Shown here one piece after another: positions 27,563 through 36,247 of a DNA stretch of 64,000 bases. Source of the DNA: Streptomyces sp. B21-105 (GTDB lineage: Bacteria; Actinomycetota; Actinomycetes; Streptomycetales; Streptomycetaceae); NCBI RefSeq assembly GCF_036898465.1, contig NZ_JARUMJ010000001.1, positions 7,812,001-7,876,000 of the forward strand, read 5' to 3'. Every line of letters begins with the position of its first letter. The stretch's first letter is position 1. The notes beneath the pieces are model-generated. The model was not told the DNA's origin and searched no databases. It saw only the letters and a list, made by a program, of their open reading frames with translations. The position numbers and the translations under genes are program-made.

Positions 27563-28975
27563 ATGGCCGAGCAGGACGAACGCTTCGACGTCGTGGTCCT
27601 CGGGGCGGGCCCCGGCGGCTACGTCGCCGCGGTCCGGGCCGCGCAACTGGGCAAGCGCGTCGCCGTAGTCGAGGAGAAGTACTGGGGCGGCGTCTGTCTC
27701 AACGTGGGCTGCATCCCCACCAAAGCGCTCCTGCGCAACGCCGAACTCGCCCACATCTTCACCCGCGAGGCCAAGACCTTCGGCATCAGGGTCGACGGAC
27801 AGGTCTCCTTCGACTACGGCGAGGCCTACCGCCGCAGCCGCAAGGTCGCCGACGGCCGGGTCAAGGGCGTCCACTACCTGATGAAGAAGAACAAGATCAC
27901 CGAGCTTGACGGCCGCGGCACGTTCGTGGACGACCGCACCCTCACGGTAACCGGTTACGACGGGGAAACCCGCACCATCGGTTTCGACCACTGCATCATC
28001 GCCACCGGGGCCACCCCCAAACTGCTCCCCGGCACCAAGCGCACCGCCCGCGTGGTGACGTACGAGGAGCAGATCCTCGCAGACGACCTCCCGCAGTCGA
28101 TCGTCGTCGCGGGCGCCGGCGCGATCGGCATCGAGTTCGCGTACGTCCTGCACAACTACGGCGTGAAGGTCACGATCGTCGAGTTCCTGGACCGTATGGC
28201 GCCCCTGGAGGACGCCGAGGTGTCCGCCGAACTCGCCCGCCAGTACCGCAAGCTGGGCATCGACGTCCTCACCTCCACCCGCGTCGACGCGATCGACGAG
28301 TCCGGCCCCCAGGTCCGTGTCACCGTCACCGGCAAGGACGGCGCCCAGCAGGTCCTCGAGGCCGACAAGGTCCTCCAGGCGATCGGCTTCGCCCCCAACG
28401 TCACCGGTTACGGCCTGGAGCACACCGGGGTCGCGGTCACCGAACGCGGCGCGATCGACGTCGACGGCCGCTGCCGCACCTCGGTCCCGCACATCTACGC
28501 CATCGGCGACGTCACCGCCAAGCTGATGCTCGCGCACACCGCCGAGGCGATGGGCATCATCGCAGCCGAGACCATCGCCGGCGCCGAGACCATGGAGCTC
28601 GACTACGCCATGATCCCGCGCGCCACGTTCTGCCAGCCCCAGATCGCCAGCTTCGGCTACACCGAGGCCCAGGCCCGCGAGCTCGGCTACGACGTCAAGG
28701 TCGCCAAGTTCCCGTTCACCGCGAACGGCAAGTCGCACGGCCTCGGCGACACCACCGGCTTCGTCAAGCTCATCAGCGACGCCAAATACGGCGAACTCCT
28801 CGGCGGCCACCTCATCGGCCCCGACGTCACCGAACTCCTCCCCGAACTCACCCTCGCCCAGCAGTGGGACCTCACCGTCCACGAGGTCGCCCGCAACGTG
28901 CACGCCCACCCGACCCTGAGCGAGGCCGTCAAGGAAGCCGTGCACGGCCTGGCCGGCCACATGATCAACATGTAG
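27563..28975 (+). CDS. lpdA: dihydrolipoyl dehydrogenase
   Basis: 470 residues. FAD-binding [20 protein letters not shown] opens the protein. The redox disulfide is in [16 protein letters not shown]. The NAD-binding motif is [19 protein letters not shown]. The second FAD contact is [17 protein letters not shown]. The C-terminal catalytic His-Glu region is [13 protein letters not shown]. The enzyme reoxidises dihydrolipoyl groups of pyruvate, 2-oxoglutarate or branched-chain dehydrogenase complexes with NAD+. No E1 or E2 genes are adjacent, so it may serve several complexes. ATG at 27563 follows AAAAGGAAA. A strong terminator follows. Confidence 0.95.
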   Translation: MAEQDERFDVVVLGAGPGGYVAAVRAAQLGKRVAVVEEKYWGGVCLNVGCIPTKALLRNAELAHIFTREAKTFGIRVDGQVSFDYGEAYRRSRKVADGRVKGVHYLMKKNKITELDGRGTFVDDRTLTVTGYDGETRTIGFDHCIIATGATPKLLPGTKRTARVVTYEEQILADDLPQSIVVAGAGAIGIEFAYVLHNYGVKVTIVEFLDRMAPLEDAEVSAELARQYRKLGIDVLTSTRVDAIDESGPQVRVTVTGKDGAQQVLEADKVLQAIGFAPNVTGYGLEHTGVAVTERGAIDVDGRCRTSVPHIYAIGDVTAKLMLAHTAEAMGIIAAETIAGAETMELDYAMIPRATFCQPQIASFGYTEAQARELGYDVKVAKFPFTANGKSHGLGDTTGFVKLISDAKYGELLGGHLIGPDVTELLPELTLAQQWDLTVHEVARNVHAHPTLSEAVKEAVHGLAGHMINM

Positions 28976-28990
28976 TCGCACGCGCCGCGG

Positions 28991-29024
28991 GCGGCGTGGC
29001 CGTTCACCCGAACGGCCACGCCGC
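28991..29024 (+). terminator. intrinsic terminator of lpdA
   Basis: Perfect 15-bp stem (28991-29005 with 29010-29024) and a 4-base ACCC loop, 16 bp after the stop codon. Confidence 0.85.
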
Positions 29025-29110
29025 GCTCGCCGCCGCCACACGCCCGGGGTGTGCTGGCACCCACCGGACCCGACAGGGACCGGGCGGAGCCGACGGCGAG
29101 GGAGTGCGGC

Positions 29111-30397
29111 ATGTCGGACAGCGGTGTTCCCGCCGACGTGGAACTGGAGCTGCTCCGGGCCCGCGTCGCCGCACTGGAGGCGGAGCGCAGACGTCCGCCC
29201 GCCCACCACCGGGTCCGCTCGACCCTGGCGGTCGTCCTGATCGTCCTCGGCTGTGTCCTGGCCCCGCTCGGGCTGGTGGCGGCCTGGACGTCCAGCATCG
29301 TGGGCGACACCGGCCGCTACGTCGACACCGTGCGCCCGCTGGCCGCCGACAAGGACGTCCAGAACGCGGCCGCCGACCGCGTCACCGACGTGCTGATGCA
29401 GCGCATCGACCTCACCGCGCTCCTCCAGGACGCCGCCCCCGCCCAGCGGCCCCTGCTGGAGAAGGCCCTCGGCAGGCTCGGCCCGGCGCTCGAGGACGCC
29501 GTCCGCAGCTTCGTGCACGACAAGGCGCAGGCGGTCGTCGCCTCCGACGCCTTCCAGAAGATCTGGACCGACGCCAACCGCAGGATCCACAGCTCCGTCG
29601 AGAAGGCCCTCACCGGCAGCGGCGGCGGCGCGGTGAAGATCGAGAACGACACGGTGACGCTCGACCTCGCGCCGGTCGTCGACCAGGTCAAGCAACGTCT
29701 CGTCGACTCCGGCGTGACGATCGCGGGCAAGATCCCCGAGATCCACACCGACTTCACCCTCGTCAGGTCCGAGGACATCGGCAAGGTCAAGACCTACTTC
29801 CGGGTGCTGCAACTGGTGGGCTTCTGGCTGCCCGTCGTCGCGGTCCTGCTGGTCGCGGCCGGCGTCCTGCTGTCGGCCCACCGCCGCCGCGTCCTGATCG
29901 TCGCCGCGCTCTGCTTCGCCTTCGCCGCGCTCCTCCTGGGCGTCGCGCTGACCGTCTTCCGAGCCGTCTACCTGGACGCCCTGCCGTCCGGCGTCTCCCA
30001 GCCGGCCGCCGGGTCCGTGTACGACACGCTCGTGCGCTTCCTGCGCACCTCCGTGCGGTCGGTGGTCGCCGTCGGCGTGGTCGTCGCCCTCGCCGCCTGG
30101 CTGACCGGGCCCGGCCGGCACGCCGCTCTCGTACGGCGGCTGTGGCACTCGGGCATCGGCGCCGTCCGCACGACCGCCGAGCACGCCGGAATGCGCACCG
30201 GCCCCGTCGGCCCGTTCGTGGACCGCTACCGCACCTGGATCACGTGGATCCTGGCCGCGGGAGCCGTCCTGGCCTTCCTCCTGTGGCCCTACCCGACGGG
30301 CTGGGTCGTCGTCGGTCTCGCCCTCGCCCTGCTCTTCGCGCTCGCGGTCGTCGACTTCCTGGCGACCCGGCCCCGCCGAAAGGACCTCCCCGCATGA
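29111..30397 (+). CDS. conserved integral membrane protein
   Basis: 428 residues. The N-terminal cytoplasmic part has a short coiled-coil-like segment (DVELELLRARVAALEAERRR). One membrane helix lies at about 38-62, a long extracytoplasmic region to about 230, and then four or five helices at about 231-256, 260-286, 313-332 and 375-418. The outside region has the family-like stretch TGRYVDTVRPLAADKDVQNAA. Such proteins are common in streptomycetes with no assigned role. No catalytic motif is seen. ATG at 29111 is preceded by GGGAGTG. It overlaps the next gene by ATGA, so the two are coupled. Confidence 0.82.
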   Translation: MSDSGVPADVELELLRARVAALEAERRRPPAHHRVRSTLAVVLIVLGCVLAPLGLVAAWTSSIVGDTGRYVDTVRPLAADKDVQNAAADRVTDVLMQRIDLTALLQDAAPAQRPLLEKALGRLGPALEDAVRSFVHDKAQAVVASDAFQKIWTDANRRIHSSVEKALTGSGGGAVKIENDTVTLDLAPVVDQVKQRLVDSGVTIAGKIPEIHTDFTLVRSEDIGKVKTYFRVLQLVGFWLPVVAVLLVAAGVLLSAHRRRVLIVAALCFAFAALLLGVALTVFRAVYLDALPSGVSQPAAGSVYDTLVRFLRTSVRSVVAVGVVVALAAWLTGPGRHAALVRRLWHSGIGAVRTTAEHAGMRTGPVGPFVDRYRTWITWILAAGAVLAFLLWPYPTGWVVVGLALALLFALAVVDFLATRPRRKDLPA

Positions 30398-30873
30398 GCG
30401 CGCACCCCCCGGCCGGCGACCCGCACGGCGAGATCGGCACCGCGTGGTCCGCGCCGCGCGGCGGATCGCGCCCGCCCGCCCCGGGCCACGGACGGCTCGG
30501 CGACGGCATCGTCTTCGCCGGCGTCCTGATGCTCTGCGCAGGCGTGCTCGCCGTCCTCCAGGGCATCGCGGCCATCGCCGAGGACGACGTCTACGCCCGC
30601 GTCGGCTCCTACGTCTACGAGCTCAGCCTCACCGGCTGGGGCTGGATCCACGTCGTGCTGGGCGCCCTCGCCGCCGTGACCGGCGCGGCCCTGCTCAGGG
30701 GGATGGCCTGGGCCCGCTTCACCGGCGTCTTCCTCGCCGCGCTGAGCCTCGTCCTGCAGTTCCTGTTCCTGCCGTACGAGCCGCTCTGGTCGATCGTCGT
30801 CATGGCGATCGACGCCTTCGTGATCTGGTCCCTGATCTCCTGGCAGACCCGGGGCCCCGCGCCGACCCGCTGA
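30394..30873 (+). CDS. small four-helix membrane protein
   Basis: 159 residues. After a Pro/Gly-rich N-terminus there are four hydrophobic segments (IVFAGVLMLCAGVLAVLQGI, WGWIHVVLGALAAVTGAALL, FTGVFLAALSLVLQFLFLPY and WSIVVMAIDAFVIWSLISW). The layout and the LTGWGWIHVVLGALAA block match a frequent actinobacterial family of unknown function. It starts inside the stop of the preceding membrane protein gene (ATGA), so the products may work together. Confidence 0.85.
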   Translation: MSAHPPAGDPHGEIGTAWSAPRGGSRPPAPGHGRLGDGIVFAGVLMLCAGVLAVLQGIAAIAEDDVYARVGSYVYELSLTGWGWIHVVLGALAAVTGAALLRGMAWARFTGVFLAALSLVLQFLFLPYEPLWSIVVMAIDAFVIWSLISWQTRGPAPTR

Positions 30874-31437
30874 GCCGCGCCGACCCGCGGCCGCCCAGGC
30901 CCGCGGAGCCGCGGGTCTGGACCACTCGGCGGCGCAGGCCGTGGAACCGACGCAGGCCCGCGGAGCCACGCCGCATCGCTGACCGGCAGGCCCGCGGACC
31001 CGCGCCGCGCCGTGGAGCCGCCGCCTGAGCCGTGCCGGACCGCTGGACAGCGCAGGGCCGTGGAGCCCGCGCACAACCCCTGGGCCGCGCAGGTCCGCGC
31101 CCGCGCCGCACCACCGACCGGTGCAAGGCTCGTGGCCCCGCGCACGACCCGCCGAGCCGCGCCGCACCGCCGCCCGGTGCAGGCCCGCCGACCGGCGCAC
31201 GACCGTGGAGCTGCGCAGGGCCGTGGAGCCGCGCGGGCCTGCCGACCGGTGCAGGCCCGCGGCCCCGCGCGCGACCCGCTGAGCCGCGCCGCACCACCGA
31301 CCGGGGCACGCCCACCGACCGGGGCACGCCCACCGACCGGGGCACGCCCGCCGACCGGGGCACGCCCGGCGACCGGGGCACGCCCGGCGACCGGGGCACG
31401 CCCGGCGGGCGGCGCAGGGCCGGCGGGCGGCGCAGGG
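30874..31437. repeat. GC-rich degenerate repeats ending in six 18-bp tandem copies
   Basis: From 30880 a degenerate GCAGGCCCGCGGAGCCGCG-like element recurs irregularly. At 31301, 31319, 31337, 31355, 31373 and 31391 the core CCGGGGCACGCC repeats every 18 bp exactly. A 17-bp GGCGGGCGGCGCAGGGC element then occurs twice (31405-31437). The open frames here are artefacts of the period. Confidence 0.75.
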
Positions 31438-31499
31438 CAGGCGACGCTGATGTCGGATTTCCGCCAGCGTCGGAGTGGTTCCGGGACGATGCTGGACCC

Positions 31500-32990
31500 A
31501 TGCAGAACGGGATGCACACCGACCGCGAGCGCTGTGTGCGCGCCGTCCGGTCCAAGGACGCGCGCTTCGACGGCTGGTTCTTCACCGCCGTCCTGACCAC
31601 CGGCATCTACTGCCGGCCGAGCTGCCCCGCGGTGCCGCCCAAGCCGGAGAACATGGTCTTCCAGCCGAGCGCAGCCGCCTGCCAGCAGGCCGGTTTCCGC
31701 GCCTGCAAGCGCTGCCGGCCCGACACCAGCCCCGGCTCCCCGGAGTGGAACCAGCGAGCCGACCTCGTCGCCCGGGCCATGCGACTGATCGCGGACGGCG
31801 TCGTCGACCGCGAAGGCGTCCCCGGGCTCGCCGCCCGGCTCGGCTACAGCACCCGTCAGGTCGAACGCCAACTCGCCGCCGAACTCGGCGCGGGGCCGCT
31901 CGCGTTGGCCCGCGCCCAGCGCGCCCAGACCGCCCGCCTCCTCATCGAGACCACCGAACTGCCCATGGCGGACGTCGCGTTCGCCGCCGGTTTCGCCTCC
32001 GTACGCACCTTCAACGACACCGTGCGCGAGGTGTTCGCCCTCGCTCCCGGCGAACTGCGCGCCCGCGTCCCGCGCAAGGACACCCCGGCCGGCCCGACGA
32101 CGCCCGGAACGCTCGCCCTGCGCCTCCCCTTCCGCGCCCCCCTCAACCCCGACAACCTGTTCGGACATCTCGCCGCGACCGCAGTCCCCGGCGTGGAGGA
32201 GTGGCGGGACGGCGCCTTCCGGCGCACGCTGCGGCTGCCGTACGGGCACGGCGTCGTGGCGCTCACCCCGAACCCCGACCACATCGGCTGCCGTCTCACC
32301 CTCAGCGACCTGCGCGATCTCACCGTCGCCATCAGCCGCTGCCGGCGGATGCTCGACCTGGACGCCGACCCGGTCGCCGTCGACGACCAACTGCGCACGG
32401 ACCCGCTGCTCGCGCCCCTGGTGGACAAGGCGCCCGGCCGGCGTGTGCCGCGCACGGTCGACGAGGCGGAGTTCGCCGTACGCGCCGTGCTCGGCCAGCA
32501 GGTCTCCACCGCGGCCGCCCGCACCCACGCCGCCCGCCTGGTCACCGCACACGGCGACCCGGTGGACGATCCCGAGGGCGGCCTCACCCACCTCTTCCCG
32601 GCCCCCGAGGCTCTGGCCGAGCTCGACCCCGAGTCCCTCGCCATGCCCCGCATCCGCCGCACCACCTTCACCACCCTCGTGCGCGAACTCGCCGCCGGCA
32701 CCCTGCGCCTCGGCGCGGAGAGCGACTGGCCCGAGGCCCGCGCCAGACTCCTCGCGCTGCCCGGATTCGGTCCCTGGACCACCGACGTCATCGCGATGCG
32801 CGCCCTCGGCGACCCCGACGCCTTCCTGCCCACCGACCTCGGAATCCGGCGCGCCGCACAGGAGTTGGGCCTGCCCTCGACCCCGGCGGCGCTCACCGCA
32901 CGGGCGGCGGCCTGGCGCCCCTGGCGCGCGTACGCCGTCCAGTACCTCTGGGCGACCGACAGCCACCCGATCAACTTCCTTCCGGTATAA
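31500..32990 (+). CDS. alkA: Ada-AlkA: regulator/DNA-3-methyladenine glycosylase fusion
   Basis: 496 residues. Residues about 5-75 are an Ada zinc domain with a Cys cluster (YCRPSCPAVPPKPENM then ACKRCRPD); the first Cys can accept methyl from phosphotriesters. An AraC-type helix-turn-helix follows (about 90-185, LGYSTRQVERQL and MADVAFAAGFASVRTFND). The AlkA N domain is next, and then the HhH-GPD glycosylase with LPGFGPWTTDVIAMRALG and catalytic Asp in FLPTDLGIRRA. It would sense methylation and activate repair genes, and also excise alkylated bases. ATG at 31500 is chosen; ATG at 31512 is equally possible since neither has a good ribosome site. The ogt gene follows by 9 bp. Confidence 0.92.
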   Translation: MQNGMHTDRERCVRAVRSKDARFDGWFFTAVLTTGIYCRPSCPAVPPKPENMVFQPSAAACQQAGFRACKRCRPDTSPGSPEWNQRADLVARAMRLIADGVVDREGVPGLAARLGYSTRQVERQLAAELGAGPLALARAQRAQTARLLIETTELPMADVAFAAGFASVRTFNDTVREVFALAPGELRARVPRKDTPAGPTTPGTLALRLPFRAPLNPDNLFGHLAATAVPGVEEWRDGAFRRTLRLPYGHGVVALTPNPDHIGCRLTLSDLRDLTVAISRCRRMLDLDADPVAVDDQLRTDPLLAPLVDKAPGRRVPRTVDEAEFAVRAVLGQQVSTAAARTHAARLVTAHGDPVDDPEGGLTHLFPAPEALAELDPESLAMPRIRRTTFTTLVRELAAGTLRLGAESDWPEARARLLALPGFGPWTTDVIAMRALGDPDAFLPTDLGIRRAAQELGLPSTPAALTARAAAWRPWRAYAVQYLWATDSHPINFLPV

Positions 32991-32999
32991 GGATGTTCC

Positions 33000-33497
33000 G
33001 TGAAGCAGCACACGATCTTCGACAGTCCGTACGGCCCGCTCACCCTCGTCGCCGACGACGGCGTCCTGTGCGGCCTCTACATGACCGACCAGCGCCACCG
33101 GCCGCCCGAGGAGGACTTCGGCGCCCGGGACGACACTCGCTTCGGGGCCGCCGAGGAGCAGCTGACGGCCTACTTCGCGGGCGAGCTCACCGAGTTCACC
33201 CTCGAACTGCGCCTGCACGGAACCCCGTTCCAGCGCAGCGTCTGGGCCGGGTTGCGCAGGATCCCCTACGGTGAGACCCGCAGCTACGGCGAACTCGCCG
33301 ACAACCTCGGCAGTCCGGGCGCCTCCCGCGCCGTGGGCCTCGCCAACGGCAAGAACCCCATCGGCATCATCGTGCCCTGTCACCGTGTGATCGGCGCCGG
33401 CGGCGGCCTCACCGGCTACGGCGGCGGACTGGACCGCAAGCGCCGTCTGCTGGACTTCGAGAGCGCCGCCGCCGCGGCCGAGCGGACCTTGTTCTAG
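33000..33497 (+). CDS. ogt: methylated-DNA-protein-cysteine methyltransferase
   Basis: 165 residues. The acceptor cysteine is Cys127 in IIVPCHRVIGAGGGLTGYGGG. The helix-turn-helix block GTPFQRSVWAGLRRIPYGET and SRAVGLANGKNP are standard. It transfers methyl from O6-methylguanine to its own Cys. GTG at 33000 follows AAGGAT, which overlaps the end of alkA, so they form an operon for alkylation repair. Confidence 0.95.
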   Translation: MKQHTIFDSPYGPLTLVADDGVLCGLYMTDQRHRPPEEDFGARDDTRFGAAEEQLTAYFAGELTEFTLELRLHGTPFQRSVWAGLRRIPYGETRSYGELADNLGSPGASRAVGLANGKNPIGIIVPCHRVIGAGGGLTGYGGGLDRKRRLLDFESAAAAAERTLF

Positions 33498-33604
33498 GCG
33501 TGCCAGGCGTCGCCGGGCAGACGGGACTTTCGAAACACGCCCTGGGCCCACCCTGGGCCCGTCCATCTGGGGTGCGCCTCGTGGCCCGCCCGCCCGGAAG
33601 GGCT

Positions 33605-34339
33605 CTACGCGTTCTCCTTCGCGAGGGTGCGCAGGAGTCGCGGCAGGGCGGTGCCGATGGGCTCGCGGATCACGTCGTCGGCGATGTCGTCGTACGGTGT
33701 CGGCTCGGCGTTGACGACGATCAGGCGGGCTCCGTGATCGGCGGCGACGCCGGCGAGTCCCGCGGCGGGCTGTACGCGCAGGCTGGTGCCGACGGCGATG
33801 AACACGGTGCAGGCCTTGCTGATCGCGAGCGCCTCGCCGAGGACGACCGGGTCGAGCCGCTCGCCGAACATGACGGTGGCCGACTTGAGGATTCCGCCGC
33901 ACTGCGGGCAGCGCGGGTCGTCCTCGCCGGCCTCCAGGCGGGCCAGGGCGTCCGCCATCGGCCCGCGGACCCGGCACTTCGTGCACACGACGCTGCGGGC
34001 GGTGCCGTGCAGCTCCAGGACCTTGCGGGCCGGCACGCCGGCGAGTTGATGGAGCCCGTCCACGTTCTGGGTGATCACTCGTACGGGGACCCCGGACTTC
34101 TCGAGCTCGGCGACGGCCAGGTGCGCGGCGTTCGGCTCGGCCTGCAACGCCTGGCTCTTGCGCCGCATCTGCCACGAGCGCCGCCGGATCTCCGGGTCGC
34201 CCATGTAGTGCTCGTAGGTGACGAGCTTCTCCGCCTCCGGGTCCCGTCGCCACAGCCCGTTCGGTCCGCGGTAGTCAGGGATGCCGGAATCGGTGGAGAC
34301 GCCTGCACCGCTGAGGATGGCGACAAGGGGCTTGCTCAT
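33605..34339 (-). CDS. NAD-dependent protein deacylase (sirtuin)
   Basis: 244 residues. Sir2 motifs are LSGAGVSTDSGIPDYRG (NAD-binding), TQNVDGLHQLAG, the catalytic His in LELHGTARSV, four zinc cysteines (CTKC and CPQC), and VGTSLRVQPAAGL near the end. It removes acetyl or other acyl groups from lysines, making O-acyl-ADP-ribose and nicotinamide. No ribosome site precedes the ATG; a TACGCT -10-like element at 34352-34347 lies 7 bases before it, so the mRNA is probably leaderless. It is divergent from the VapB-like gene and convergent with ogt. Confidence 0.93.
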   Translation of the reverse strand: MSKPLVAILSGAGVSTDSGIPDYRGPNGLWRRDPEAEKLVTYEHYMGDPEIRRRSWQMRRKSQALQAEPNAAHLAVAELEKSGVPVRVITQNVDGLHQLAGVPARKVLELHGTARSVVCTKCRVRGPMADALARLEAGEDDPRCPQCGGILKSATVMFGERLDPVVLGEALAISKACTVFIAVGTSLRVQPAAGLAGVAADHGARLIVVNAEPTPYDDIADDVIREPIGTALPRLLRTLAKENA

Positions 34340-34445
34340 GTGCTCGAGCGTAGGGCGGGCGTTCGACGGCCGCGAGCGTATTGGAAGCCCGGGTTGCCTG
34401 CCCGGATACTGCCCGGGGCGGGGTGTCCGGTGCTACCTTCCCGGG

Positions 34446-34646
34446 ATGGCCAAGGTATCCGTCTCGCTCGACGCCGAACTCGTCGTCGAGGTCATGGTGC
34501 TCACGGGTGTGGGCAGCCCCCAGGACGCCGTCGAGCTGGTCGTGCGCGACTACATCGCCCGCGGTCACCGCACGGAGGCCCGCACGGCCGTCCGTGACGA
34601 GGCGCTGCGCGAGGTGGACGGCAAGCCGCGCGACGTCGAGGGCTGA
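34446..34646 (+). CDS. VapB-family antitoxin-like protein, no partner toxin visible
   Basis: 66 residues: MAKVSVSLDAELVVEVMVLTG is the ribbon-helix-like start of VapB/DUF2191 antitoxins, with DAVELVVRDYIARG following. No PIN-domain toxin follows; the next 330 bp are non-coding. ATG at 34446 lies 6 bases after TACCTT (34434-34439), so it is probably leaderless and divergently transcribed from the sirtuin, about 106 bp apart. It may act as a stand-alone DNA-binding regulator or work with an unlinked toxin. Confidence 0.8.
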   Translation: MAKVSVSLDAELVVEVMVLTGVGSPQDAVELVVRDYIARGHRTEARTAVRDEALREVDGKPRDVEG

Positions 34647-34979
34647 GAGCTCAGTCCACCGGACGGCCGTTCTCCGGCTCGGCCGTCACCGAGCCGTCCG
34701 CCAGGGCGTCCAGGGCGGCCGGCACCCGGTGGCCCAGCGGTGCTGGCGGCGGTCATCCCGGAAGCGTAACCGGCGGGGCGCGTCTCCCGCGCCTCTCCCG
34801 CGCGTCTCCCGCGCCTCTCCCGCGCGTCTCCCGCGCCTCTCCCGCGCGTCTCCCGGGCGGTCCTGGGGCGGGTCCAGGGGCCGGGCACCGCATGACGGCG
34901 CGGGCCCGCTGCGGTTAAGGTCACAACGGCGCGACCGGCCCCGATGCGCGCGGGGCCCGGAGAGCAAGGGGATGGCAAG
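34647..34979. repeat. intergenic region with a 10/20-bp CGCGTCTCCC repeat
   Basis: 333 bp. At 34779-34856 the alternating decamers CGCGTCTCCC and GCGCCTCTCC make about four 20-bp copies. Before it, on the minus strand ending at 34651, a short coding-like tail is seen (see findings). No complete gene. Confidence 0.7.
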
Positions 34980-36134
34980 GTGACGGACGCTGCACGGCAG
35001 GGCACCCGACGACGGGTGCTGGTGGCCGCGGACAAGTTCAAGGGCTCGCTGACGGCCGTGGAGGTCGCCGAGCGGGTGACGGTCGGGCTGCGCCGGGCCG
35101 TGCCGGACGTCGAGGTGGAGGCGCTGCCCGTCGCCGACGGCGGCGACGGGACGGTCGCCGCGGCGGTCGCGGCCGGCTTCGAACGCCGCGAGGCGCGGGT
35201 CGCCGGGCCGCTCGGCCAGGAGGTGACGGCCGCGTTCGCGGTGCGCGGCGACACCGCGGTGGTGGAGATGGCGGAGGCGAGCGGACTGCAACGGCTCCCG
35301 GCAGGCGTCCTCGCCCCGCTCACGGCGTCGACGTACGGCTCGGGCGAGCTGCTGCGGGCCGCGCTCGACGCGGGCGCGGCGACGATCGTGTTCGGCGTCG
35401 GCGGCAGCGCGAGCACGGACGGCGGAGCGGGCATGCTCTCGGCGCTCGGCGCGCGGTTCCTCGACGAGGACGGCGAGCCGGTGCCGCCGGGCGGCGGCGG
35501 CCTCGCGCGGCTGGCCCGCGCGGACCTGTCGGCCCTGGACCCCCGCCTCGCCGCCGTGGAACTGGTGCTGGCGAGCGACGTCGACAACCCGCTGACCGGT
35601 CCCAAGGGTGCGCCGACGGTGTACGGCCCGCAGAAGGGCGCCTCGCCGGACGACGTCGAGACGCTGGACGCGGCGCTCGCGCACTACGCGCGCGTGCTGG
35701 AGGAGTCGGTCGGGCCGCGGGCCGCCGAGTACGCCGACGCGCCGGGCGCCGGCGCCGCGGGCGGCATCGGTTACGGGGCGTTGCTGGTCGGCGCCCGCTT
35801 CCGCGCCGGGATCGAGGTCATGCTCGACGTGCTGGGCTTCGCGCCGGCGCTGGAGCGGGCCGAGCTGGTGATCACGGGGGAGGGCTCGCTGGACGAGCAG
35901 ACCCTGCACGGCAAGGCGCCCGCGGGTGTCGCCGCCGCCGCCCGGGCGGCCGGCAAGGAGGTCGTCGCCGTCTGCGGCCGCCTCGCGCTGCCGCCGGCCG
36001 AGCTGGGACGGGCCGGCATCCGCCGGGCGTACCCGCTCACCGACGTCGAGCCGGACGTCGCCACGTGCATCGCGGACGCGGGACCGATCCTGGAGCGCGT
36101 CGCCGAGCGGATCGGCCGCGACTTCCTGAGCTGA
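34980..36134 (+). CDS. glycerate kinase
   Basis: 384 residues. VLVAADKFKGSLTAVEVAE is the N-terminal signature of the GlxK/GarK family. DGGDGTVAA, FGVGGSASTDGGAGML, ASDVDNPLTGPKGA and VITGEGSLDEQTLHGKAP are its further conserved blocks. It phosphorylates D-glycerate with ATP, usually to 2-phosphoglycerate, in glyoxylate/glycerate metabolism. The ethylmalonyl-CoA pathway encoded nearby yields glyoxylate, so a link is conceivable but not shown. GTG at 34980 is chosen over ATG at 34944; AAGGGG lies about 10 bases upstream. Monocistronic. Confidence 0.93.
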   Translation: MTDAARQGTRRRVLVAADKFKGSLTAVEVAERVTVGLRRAVPDVEVEALPVADGGDGTVAAAVAAGFERREARVAGPLGQEVTAAFAVRGDTAVVEMAEASGLQRLPAGVLAPLTASTYGSGELLRAALDAGAATIVFGVGGSASTDGGAGMLSALGARFLDEDGEPVPPGGGGLARLARADLSALDPRLAAVELVLASDVDNPLTGPKGAPTVYGPQKGASPDDVETLDAALAHYARVLEESVGPRAAEYADAPGAGAAGGIGYGALLVGARFRAGIEVMLDVLGFAPALERAELVITGEGSLDEQTLHGKAPAGVAAAARAAGKEVVAVCGRLALPPAELGRAGIRRAYPLTDVEPDVATCIADAGPILERVAERIGRDFLS

Positions 36135-36188
36135 CCGGCGACGGCACGCGGAGCGGCAGCAAGGCGAGCAGAAAAGGCGAGCAGAAAA

Positions 36189-36228
36189 GGCGGAGGGGCC
36201 CGAACCATCAGGTTCGGGCCCCTCCGCC
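36189..36228. terminator. strong bidirectional terminator between glycerate kinase and pssA
   Basis: Perfect 18-bp stem (36189-36206 with 36211-36228) and ATCA loop between convergent genes, the longest hairpin found here. A tandem GGCGAGCAGAAAA precedes it. Confidence 0.88.
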
Positions 36229-36247
36229 GTCGTACGATCGCGGGTGC

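Noticed and set aside
33498..33604. Terminator between ogt and the sirtuin gene.
   Set aside because: The CCTGGGCCC elements repeat directly but do not give a convincing stem of useful length.
30615..34253. A 1212-codon minus-strand frame across the repeats, alkA, ogt and the sirtuin gene.
   Set aside because: Shadow of real genes plus 18-bp repeats that keep all frames open.
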